From an uncultured Bacteroidota bacterium (lineage in GTDB: Bacteria > Bacteroidota > Bacteroidia > AKYH767-A > OLB10): DNA of 52,641 nt. The translations under genes and the position numbers were made by a program. Of the stretch, positions 34,207 through 41,274 are shown piece by piece. Where the stretch lies: contig CAADHD010000005.1 of NCBI GenBank assembly GCA_900696575.1, positions 1 through 52,641 on the forward strand. Reading direction: 5' to 3'. The notes under the pieces are model-generated. The model was not told the DNA's origin. It worked only from the letters and a program-made list of their open reading frames with translations, and made no database searches. Every line of letters starts with the position of its first letter. Within the stretch, counting starts at the first letter, position 1.

Positions 34207-35028
34207 CTATTCCAGCCGGACAATTTTCTGATGATACACTTCTCCGGCACTTTCGGCTTTTAAAAGATAAATTCCATTAGTCAGCCCGGGTACTTCCATA
34301 TTTATGATTCCACTTTCCGACACATGCGGTTTGCTTTCATAAATTGTTTTTGCATGCAAATCAATTATAGAAATCTTAACCGGACCCACTGCAGATTCAG
34401 GCAGAATAAAATTTAATGCATGGCTGAAAGGGTTGGGGAAAATTGAAAATATTTTTTCAGTTAAATTTTCATTGACATCAACTGATGAAAGACAAACTGA
34501 TACATCATCGAGAAAATTTCCAACACTTGGCAAACCCAATGCTGCGAATATCGAATTAAAACGTAATGAATAATAATTACCCATATTAGGAACCGTTAAG
34601 TAAACAGTATAATATCCCCAAGCAGTGGAATCGGCATAAACACCCAGTAGATTATACGGCCTGCCTACCGGACCGAACGTAACGCTCATGGTGTCTATTC
34701 CGGCTCTGCCTCTGTGTGCAAAGCTTATAGCTAAATCGGTTCCGGGATTTACGTAAAAATCCTGATAAACTGTAGAAACAAAGTTTGCATTTAATTCAAG
34801 ATGCTGATTTCCTGAATAAGAAAATACACCCCAATAGCCACTGGACCATAATTCTACTAATCCATCAGGAGCAGTTGTTTACCAGCATTGAGTACTTGCA
34901 TACGGAATAAGACCAATGGAGGGTGATACATTTGGTGTCTCGAAACTCTCATTGCAAATAAAACTACAATGTTGAGCTGAAACTGACACCAGTTTCAAAA
35001 ATAATCCGACAGTTAAAACTATTCCCAT
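34207..35028 (-). pseudogene. T9SS type A sorting-domain protein with an in-frame stop at codon 50
   Basis: The reading frame from the ATG at 35028 (signal peptide about residues 1-18, VSVSAQ) is interrupted by TAA at 34879-34881 (codon 50), inside the string STQCW-stop-TTAPDGLVELW. It then stays open to the stop at 34207, giving 272 codons plus one internal stop. The beta-sandwich region (YWGVFSYSGNQHLELNANF, VYQDFYVNPGTDLAISFAHRGRAG) and the C-terminal T9SS sorting domain (IFPNPFSHALNFILP, GIYLLKAESAGEVYHQKIVRLE) are well preserved, so inactivation would be recent. An internal ATG at 34689 would give only a truncated product without a signal peptide. Confidence 0.8.
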
Positions 35029-35049
35029 TTTTTTCAAAAGTATGAACTA

Positions 35050-36462
35050 TTATTGAAACTTAATCTTCCTTGCAGCAAACAGGCACATGCGTAGCAAAAT
35101 CAATCCGTGTTTAAAGCGTGAGATGTTGGTGCTGCCATAAGTGCGGTCGCGGTAGCGAATGGGAAGTTCAACAATTTTCAGGTTGAGTTTGTATGCTCCG
35201 AAAATCAGATCATAATCGCCAAACGGATCAAACTCTCCGAAAAATTTCCGGTTGGTAACTAATTTCTCATAATCACTGCGTAATATCACTTTGGTTCCGC
35301 ACAGGGTGTCTTTAAACGGCTGTTCAAGCAACCAGGAGAAGGCACGGCTGAAAAATTTATTTCCGAGCATATTGAGAAAACGCATGGCCTGCTTTTCCAT
35401 CGGATAAACTAACCGTGAGCCATTGATAAAATCGCCTTTTCCGGAAGCTATGGCATGGTAAAATTTCGGCAGGTCTTCAGGCGGTACGGTCAGGTCGGCA
35501 TCCAGAATCATCAGTACATCACCTTCAGCTATGGAGAATCCTTTTCTTACGGCATCCGCTTTTCCTTTGCCATCCTGCTTTGCAATTTTAATGCGATAAC
35601 TGCCGGTATATTTTTCTTTTACCTGCCTGATTTTTTCCCAGGTATCATCTGTTGAATTGCCTTCCACAAAAATTATTTCCTGCCATTTACCGAATTCCGG
35701 AATTCGAAGTAAACCGTTTTCAATGTTGCCGCTTTCGTTGCGTGCCGGTATTACAATGCTTACGGAGTGCTTATTAGTGGTATTTTCTTCTAAGGCTGCA
35801 CTAAACGGGCGTGCAAAGGCATAACCGGTTATGGCGAAGTATTTAAAAAACGGCAGCTTGCCAATAAATTTATTCAGAAAAGGGGAGAGCAGAGGTATGT
35901 TGACAGGGAAAATCATTCTCCCTGTTTGCCGGTAGCAATCAAATCCGGCTAACATGAGCAGATTTTTCATGTCGTCTTTTGTAAGCCAGTTCTGAACAGG
36001 TGATTTGGTCTTTAATCCTGCCCGTTCGGCCATTTTTAAAACAGGTTCCCACACATGATTGTGATAAGTTATTATAATTTTAGTCCGCTCATGACAAACT
36101 TTGTGAAGCTGTTCTAAAACTATCTGAATGTCGCTTACATAACCAATCAGGTTCGAAAGAATAATAAGGTCGTATTGCTGCTCCAGCCTGATATCTTCGG
36201 CAGCCATTACCCTTAAATCAAGATTCGGGAATTGTTTTCCGGCCTGCTCAATCATTGCCGGGCTGAAATCAATGCCTGTCTTTACACGGCCTTTGATTTC
36301 ATTAAGCAATTCGCCTGTTCCGCAACCTACTTCAAGAACGGATAGTGTTTCGTGCGAAAAATAATTGCAGAAGTAAGTTATGTCATTCCAATAGTATGCA
36401 TGCTTTTTACGGATGCGAATACGCCCGGGTGCCAGCTTTTCAAAATACTCAAGGTACTGCAC
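35050..36462 (-). CDS. Fusion of SAM methyltransferase and GT2 glycosyltransferase
   Basis: A 470-residue two-domain protein. Residues about 20-205 are a class I methyltransferase with motif I VLEVGCGTGEL (42-52) and a FSPAMIEQA motif. From about residue 232 a family 2 glycosyltransferase follows (SVSIVIPARNESGNIENGLL), with the DAD metal/nucleotide motif at 321-323 in LDADLTVPPEDL, and the polyprenyl-phosphate-glycosyltransferase-like C-terminal segment IVELPIRYRDRTYGSTNISRFKHG. It probably methylates and transfers a sugar on a lipid-linked or envelope glycan. GTG start, 4 nt after the upstream methyltransferase gene. Confidence 0.85.
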   Translation of the reverse strand: MQYLEYFEKLAPGRIRIRKKHAYYWNDITYFCNYFSHETLSVLEVGCGTGELLNEIKGRVKTGIDFSPAMIEQAGKQFPNLDLRVMAAEDIRLEQQYDLIILSNLIGYVSDIQIVLEQLHKVCHERTKIIITYHNHVWEPVLKMAERAGLKTKSPVQNWLTKDDMKNLLMLAGFDCYRQTGRMIFPVNIPLLSPFLNKFIGKLPFFKYFAITGYAFARPFSAALEENTTNKHSVSIVIPARNESGNIENGLLRIPEFGKWQEIIFVEGNSTDDTWEKIRQVKEKYTGSYRIKIAKQDGKGKADAVRKGFSIAEGDVLMILDADLTVPPEDLPKFYHAIASGKGDFINGSRLVYPMEKQAMRFLNMLGNKFFSRAFSWLLEQPFKDTLCGTKVILRSDYEKLVTNRKFFGEFDPFGDYDLIFGAYKLNLKIVELPIRYRDRTYGSTNISRFKHGLILLRMCLFAARKIKFQ

Positions 36463-36466
36463 AGAA

Positions 36467-37192
36467 TTATTTTTCAGCGTAAATTATTACTGATCCTGCA
36501 ATTTCGCGCAGCAGAGGAACTTTTTCAATCATGCGGCCAATACCATCAACGGCCGGAATTAAAAATTTCGGAGTAACCGGATGCAGGAAGTCGTAAGGGA
36601 ATATGCTCACATTGGTAAAACCGGTTTGCTCCAGAAGCTTTTTGTATTTCCATCTTACAATGGCTGTTTCATCAGGCGAATCGCCCATCCATTTTTTGAT
36701 GAAAGGGATATTTTTCTGAATGAAAATCTGCGGATTGAGCATGTTGGGTTCGGCAAAAACCATTCGGCCTCCGGGTTTCAATACGCGGTAAATTTCTTCG
36801 GCTGATTTTTTAAGACTAAGGTGATGCAGAATGGAACTTCCGATAACCACATCAAAAGATTCATTGCCGAATTGCATATTCATGGCATCGTCTCTGATAA
36901 AATTTCCGGCAGGAAATTTCTCACGTGCTTCTTCCAGCAAATCTTCCGATAAATCGGTAGCTGTAATTTTGGCCTTTGTTTTCTGATAAACCAAGCGGGT
37001 AAATAAGCCGGTACCGCAGCCTATTTCAAGAACAGAATCTGTAGCAGAAATTTTTCCTGTTATTGATAAAAGGTCAGCTCTTTTGTCTGCTCTTATTTTC
37101 CCGGCAGGAGTTGACCAATTCCAGATTACTTCCGCCCCTTCCCTCCTCAGTTTTTTTCCATGACTAATTTCATGGTCAATACGCGATTCCAT
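36467..37192 (-). CDS. Class I SAM-dependent methyltransferase
   Basis: A 241-residue cytoplasmic methyltransferase with motif I VLEIGCGTGLFTRL (residues 54-67), the post-I acidic ATDLSEDLLEEA, and the motif GSSILHHL / VLKPGGRMVFAEPN of small-molecule or glycan methyltransferases. The ATG at 37192 is one nt after the stop of the upstream membrane protein gene. A longer frame to 37279 lies inside that gene and is rejected. It belongs to a minus-strand operon with the GT-C protein and the methyltransferase-GT2 fusion. Substrate unknown. Confidence 0.85.
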   Translation of the reverse strand: MESRIDHEISHGKKLRREGAEVIWNWSTPAGKIRADKRADLLSITGKISATDSVLEIGCGTGLFTRLVYQKTKAKITATDLSEDLLEEAREKFPAGNFIRDDAMNMQFGNESFDVVIGSSILHHLSLKKSAEEIYRVLKPGGRMVFAEPNMLNPQIFIQKNIPFIKKWMGDSPDETAIVRWKYKKLLEQTGFTNVSIFPYDFLHPVTPKFLIPAVDGIGRMIEKVPLLREIAGSVIIYAEK

Positions 37193-37193
37193 T

Positions 37194-38861
37194 TCAGTAA
37201 TTGAATTTATATAGGTAAGCAGGTTCTGATTCCCCGATTTGTTTAACAAATGAGACCTTATCAGGATATTTCTGAACAACCGGTTGCAGCAGGCGATGCA
37301 TGGTATTAATTATGTATCCATCTTGTTTTTTTGGATTTCTGCGTAGGCTTGCAAGTATGATGTGTGTAACTTGATCCTTCTTAAAAGTATTTAAAATTGA
37401 ATCCGGATCAGTACTGAATACATGATAAACAGGATAAAATGATTTACCGTTTGCATAAATGAATGACATAGGGGCCTTGCGTGATGCCACATAACTTTCA
37501 GCAGGTAAACTATCAGCACACCATTTACTCATCTTTAAAAAATTTTGCCAATCGGTAGTATATCCGTAATATCGGTCGCCTTTCAGGTTCTCTTTTACAA
37601 TGGGGTAATTTGCAATGGATTTCTTTGTGCTTGAAATGAAACTACTCAATAAAATTATGGAACATGGAATAAGAACAGCAAATATAAATCCTGTAGAATT
37701 TCTTTTCGATACGGAGTACAATCCATAAAAAATAACCATCAAAATAAAAGGAACGCATACCAAAACGAAACGAGGTTGATCCCATCGGGTTTGAAGAACA
37801 AAGAAGGTTAGTCCGCAGAAAATCAAAGAGTATAAACCCGCAAAAAGTAAAGTTTGGTTATTTTTCCTGAAGGTAATAAATAAGCCAAGGCAGAATAATA
37901 TGATGACCAAAACACTTAAGCTTGTTTTAGTAATAATAGAGTCATCAGAAGTAAATCCCAGAATCTGGAAAAACCGCTTTGAAAGGTATAAATCCGTATT
38001 GGTCGTTAACCTTCCAAGAAAACCTGACAAATCGTCAATTCCCTTTGAAGCATCATATGGATCTTTCTGTCTTAAAATATCTATCTGGCTTGCAAACTGT
38101 GAATTCCCTCCCCAAACGGCTTTACGTAAAAACTCAAATCCGATTCTGAAAATTCCGAAAGAGGAAATAGCAAAAAGCATTGCTTTAAAATTTTTCTGAA
38201 ACAAAAAGAACAGTAAAACAGCCGGTAAAGCCGCTATTGCAATGTTTCTTGTCAGGGTTAACAGAAACAACAGAAATCCGAAAAGCAGCCAGTTCTTAAT
38301 TTCTGATTTTCCCGTAGAAAAGTTTTTTTCGTAAAGTTGGCGAAAGAAATAGAAAAACAGAGCAAGCAGAAATAGAAAAAACGATTCAGAATATGTTTGA
38401 CTTGCGAAATATTGAAAATAATCATTGACTGATATAAACAGCAAGGTGAAAAACAGAATGAGGTTTGGAATAAGCTTTCTGAATGCAGCATAAAGAAAAA
38501 TAATTTGCAGTAATTGAAAGATTACAGACAGTGATTTCAGTATCGGAATTTTAATGCCAAAAAATTTTACAGGAACACTTAGTATGATAGGGTAGAGAGG
38601 GGCTTTGCTGTTAAAATAGCTTTCAGCGTTTCGGGCAAATTTGTAAGCGCCTTCAATATATTCAGAGTCATCATTGCCTTCGCTCATTTTTATATCAAAC
38701 ATGAGAAAGGAAAAAATCAAGCTGATGCCTAAGGTTATTATGAGTAACGATTTACTCCTTTTCTCCAACCAACTCTCCAGCTTTTCAGCCAGCGTTTTAT
38801 TCTGAACACCGGCCTGGGCAGCTTTTTTAGGCGGAGGTCCTGCAGTTTTTTTAATTTTCAT
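37194..38861 (-). CDS. Polytopic GT-C-like glycosyltransferase / dolichyl-phosphate-mannose transferase-like
   Basis: A 555-residue membrane protein with about 11 hydrophobic segments (first at about 37-53). The first extracytoplasmic loop carries an acidic motif (MSEGNDDSEYIEGAYKFA), as in GT-C enzymes, followed by a PLYPIIL segment. The C-terminal 120 residues are soluble and probably periplasmic. A lysine- and alanine-rich cytoplasmic head occupies residues 1-34. GT-C enzymes take sugars from polyprenyl-phosphate donors such as those made by GT2 proteins, which suits the fusion protein downstream. Exact acceptor unknown. It lies 9 nt downstream of the aldolase gene. Confidence 0.72.
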   Translation of the reverse strand: MKIKKTAGPPPKKAAQAGVQNKTLAEKLESWLEKRSKSLLIITLGISLIFSFLMFDIKMSEGNDDSEYIEGAYKFARNAESYFNSKAPLYPIILSVPVKFFGIKIPILKSLSVIFQLLQIIFLYAAFRKLIPNLILFFTLLFISVNDYFQYFASQTYSESFFLFLLALFFYFFRQLYEKNFSTGKSEIKNWLLFGFLLFLLTLTRNIAIAALPAVLLFFLFQKNFKAMLFAISSFGIFRIGFEFLRKAVWGGNSQFASQIDILRQKDPYDASKGIDDLSGFLGRLTTNTDLYLSKRFFQILGFTSDDSIITKTSLSVLVIILFCLGLFITFRKNNQTLLFAGLYSLIFCGLTFFVLQTRWDQPRFVLVCVPFILMVIFYGLYSVSKRNSTGFIFAVLIPCSIILLSSFISSTKKSIANYPIVKENLKGDRYYGYTTDWQNFLKMSKWCADSLPAESYVASRKAPMSFIYANGKSFYPVYHVFSTDPDSILNTFKKDQVTHIILASLRRNPKKQDGYIINTMHRLLQPVVQKYPDKVSFVKQIGESEPAYLYKFNY

Positions 38862-38870
38862 AAACTGAAA

Positions 38871-39518
38871 TTACTTCTTTGCGTCAGCAAGAAATTTTTC
38901 AAGGCCAATGTCGGTAAGCGGATGCTTCAGCAAATCAAGAATGGCGCTCAGCGGACAGGTGGCAACATCAGCGCCAAGGCGGGCGCAGTCAATAATGTGC
39001 ATGGCATGACGGATGGATGCAGCCAGTATCTGCGTTTCAAATCCGTAGTTGTCATAAATCAGGCGCATGTCGGCAATCAGTTGTATGCCATCGCTGCTTA
39101 CATCATCAATCCTTCCTATAAATGGAGAAACATACGTTGCTCCGGCTTTGGCAGCCAGCAATGCCTGGCCGGGCGAGAATACTAATGTGCAATTGGTGCG
39201 AATGCCTTTATCAGTAAAATACCGCAGCGCTTTTACACCGTCTTTGATCATCGGTACTTTTACTACAATGTTTTCATGTAAGGAAGCAAGCATTTCGCCT
39301 TCTTCAACTATGCCTTTAAAATCGGTGGCAATAACTTCTGCACTTACATCGCCATCCACTATGTGGCAGATATCAACATAATGTTTCAGGATGTTGTCTT
39401 TTCCTTTTATGCCTTCTTTGGCCATCAGCGAAGGATTGGTAGTTACGCCATCAAGTACGCCAAGGTCGGCAGCTTCTTTTATTTGAGCGAGATTGGCTGT
39501 GTCAATAAAGAATTTCAT
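38871..39518 (-). CDS. Transaldolase / fructose-6-phosphate aldolase family protein
   Basis: A 215-residue TIM-barrel aldolase (TalC/FSA subfamily). The Schiff-base lysine is Lys87 in VVKVPMIKDG, with DTANLAQIKEAADLGVLDGVTTNPSL at the N-terminus. The residue that is Tyr131 in E. coli FSA is Phe133 here (YVSPFIGRID), as in small transaldolases. I therefore favour a transaldolase of the non-oxidative pentose phosphate pathway over FSA activity. It is first in the minus-strand operon with the GT-C protein and two methyltransferases, 9 nt apart. Confidence 0.88.
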   Translation of the reverse strand: MKFFIDTANLAQIKEAADLGVLDGVTTNPSLMAKEGIKGKDNILKHYVDICHIVDGDVSAEVIATDFKGIVEEGEMLASLHENIVVKVPMIKDGVKALRYFTDKGIRTNCTLVFSPGQALLAAKAGATYVSPFIGRIDDVSSDGIQLIADMRLIYDNYGFETQILAASIRHAMHIIDCARLGADVATCPLSAILDLLKHPLTDIGLEKFLADAKK

Positions 39519-39627
39519 GAGGGATTGTTCTGGTTTTCGGGGAGCAAAGGTGGCAAACGGTAGTGCAATTTAAAAATGCCGATACTTCTTTGACTGCCTT
39601 TTCGGTCTCCTGTATAGCAACAAAAAA

Positions 39628-39724
39628 CGGGTAAGCCCCTTGCATCGCACCGCTACAACCATTTATCCTTGCTGCCTTCCGGCCCTGGGGAGGTTCACGG
39701 GAGCTGGTCGTACAAGACTTACCC
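39628..39724 (-). ncRNA. ffs: Signal recognition particle RNA, small bacterial type
   Basis: On the minus strand the RNA contains CCAGGGCCGGAAGGCAGCAAGG-like core bases, the conserved SRP domain IV (GGCCGGAAGGCAGC, GNAR-type tetraloop GGAA). Its ends, GGGTAAG (from 39724) and CTTACCC (to 39629), pair as the closing stem. The 3' end runs into TTTTTT at 39627-39621. The length of about 97 nt fits 4.5S RNA. It is the partner of FtsY, encoded 11 kb away. Ends are from base pairing only. Confidence 0.9.
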
Positions 39725-39728
39725 GGGG

Positions 39729-39736
39729 CGAAAATA
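39729..39736 (-). promoter_or_regulatory. Candidate -7 element TATTTTCG of the SRP RNA gene
   Basis: On the minus strand TATTTTCG lies just before the inferred 5' GGG of the RNA at 39724, the correct distance for a -7 element. TTG is found 22 nt upstream of it. Confidence 0.5.
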
Positions 39737-39854
39737 GGAAATCGGATGAAAGATGAATCAACATAGGGAAAACCCTACCTGCATTTTATAGGGAAAACAC
39801 GGTAGCGGAATAACAATTTGTTATTGAATTTTGTCTTCATAAAAAATAATCATT

Positions 39855-40802
39855 ATGGCTAAAATCAAAATTGCATCTTTCAACTGCGAAAACCTTTTTA
39901 TCAGGTACAAATTCAGCAGCAAACTTTCTGACAAGAAAAAAGAAGAAGCCGTTAAAAACGGTTTTATTATTGATACTTTTATGTTTGAGAGGATCACCGA
40001 TAAGGAAAAGGCGATTACGGCTAAAGCCATTAAAGAAACCAAGGCAGACATCATTGGTCTGATTGAAGTAGAAAACATGGATACCCTGAAAAATTTCTGC
40101 ACTCAGTATCTTAAGGAATACAAATACAAGGCATTAATTGATGGCAATGATCCGCGGTTGATTGATGTGGCATTGATCAGCAAAATTCCTTTTGATAACA
40201 TTGTTACCCACCAAACCATGAAACTTGAGGGTCAAAGCAAGCCTGTTTTTTCACGCGATTGTCTTGAAGTTAATTTTACCATTTCCGGTAAACCGTTTAC
40301 CGTTTTTGTAAACCATTTTAAATCCATGCTCGACAAGAAAGCAAAAACTTCTGCAGAGGGACGTGCCAATACAGCACCGAAAAGAAAAAGCCAGTGCAAA
40401 GCCATGCTTAAGATATTGAAGGATAAGTACAGCGGCAGCCCGGGCAATCATCCATGGATTGTGCTGGGCGATTTAAATGATTACAACGATGCAAAAACTT
40501 CACTCAGTGCATTGTATCAGTCTCCCTGGATGGTTAATCTTCTTGAAAAAGAATTACCGGCAGTCGAAAACTGGACACATTACTGGGATTCAGCCAAAGT
40601 ACCGGTTGCAGAACGCTACAAACAGATTGATTACTTATTCCCTTCTAAAAGTTTATACAAAAAATTGATTGGCAAACCGGAGATTGTCAGAAAAGGGATT
40701 ATTACAAAAGCCACAAAATACCAAGGGCCGCGATTTCCAGATGTAACTGACAAGATAGGAGCCTCTGACCATTGTCCGATTTCAGCTGTTTTTAATCTTT
40801 AA
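39855..40802 (+). CDS. Endonuclease/exonuclease/phosphatase family protein
   Basis: A 315-residue metal-dependent phosphodiesterase-fold protein without signal peptide. It has the EEP signature residues: IASFNCENLF (Asn), IGLIEVENMDTL (catalytic Glu), VNHFKSM (His), VLGDLNDYND (Asp and Asn) and SDHCPISAVF (Asp-His). Family members cleave phosphodiester bonds in DNA, RNA or signalling molecules; the substrate here is not clear. It is 11 nt upstream of the DUF5675 frame and probably co-transcribed with it. Confidence 0.85.
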   Translation: MAKIKIASFNCENLFIRYKFSSKLSDKKKEEAVKNGFIIDTFMFERITDKEKAITAKAIKETKADIIGLIEVENMDTLKNFCTQYLKEYKYKALIDGNDPRLIDVALISKIPFDNIVTHQTMKLEGQSKPVFSRDCLEVNFTISGKPFTVFVNHFKSMLDKKAKTSAEGRANTAPKRKSQCKAMLKILKDKYSGSPGNHPWIVLGDLNDYNDAKTSLSALYQSPWMVNLLEKELPAVENWTHYWDSAKVPVAERYKQIDYLFPSKSLYKKLIGKPEIVRKGIITKATKYQGPRFPDVTDKIGASDHCPISAVFNL

Positions 40803-40813
40803 CATAAATCAAT

Positions 40814-41248
40814 ATGGAAATCATCTTAAAACGAACAAACCGTAAACCTGAATTTACCATTGGAGAATTAAAGGTAGATGGAAACTTTCACTCCTATATT
40901 CTTGAAGATGCAGACAGGGCATTGCATTCCGGAATGTCGCTCTAAGAAATTGCTTCTATTAAAATACCTGCAGCAACAGCTATCCCTTCAGGACGTTACG
41001 AGATAGTGATGAATTTCAGCAAACGCTTTCAGAAACAGTTGCCATTACTGCTTGATGTTCCCGGGTTTGCCGGTGTCAGAATTCATTCGGGAAATACAAC
41101 TGCACATACCGAAGGCTGCCTGCTTCCCGGCAATAAAAGAAACCTTTCAAAAGGTGAAGTTTACGAAAGCCGCGATGCAACCAACAGGTTGATAAGTTTA
41201 ATTAAGGCGGCTGTAAAAAAGGAAAAGGTGTTTATCACTATTAGTTAA
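40814..41248 (+). pseudogene. DUF5675 family protein gene with in-frame TAA at codon 44
   Basis: The frame opened by the ATG at 40814 (MEIILKRTNRKPEFTIGELK) carries TAA at 40943-40945 (codon 44), inside SGMSL-stop-EIASIKIPAATAIPSGRYEI, then remains open to 41248 (144 codons in all). The region after the stop, with LLDVPGFAGVRIHSGNTTAHTEGCLLPG, is well conserved in DUF5675, a family frequent near phage- and toxin-related genes whose function is unknown. It is a point nonsense mutation, a sequencing error, or a recoded codon. An internal ATG at 41006 would encode only an 80-residue C-terminal piece. Confidence 0.8.
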
Positions 41249-41274
41249 GGATTGGCGAATTATTAAGAATGCCA

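Noticed and set aside
39770-39815. Short direct repeat ATAGGGAAAAC around 39770 and 39800
   Set aside because: Two 10-11-nt copies in an A-rich gap are too short to interpret.
107-41248. General reassignment of TAA/TAG to Gln in this genome
   Set aside because: Many genes end in TAA or TAG with tight spacing or overlap to the next gene, and no housekeeping gene contains an internal stop.
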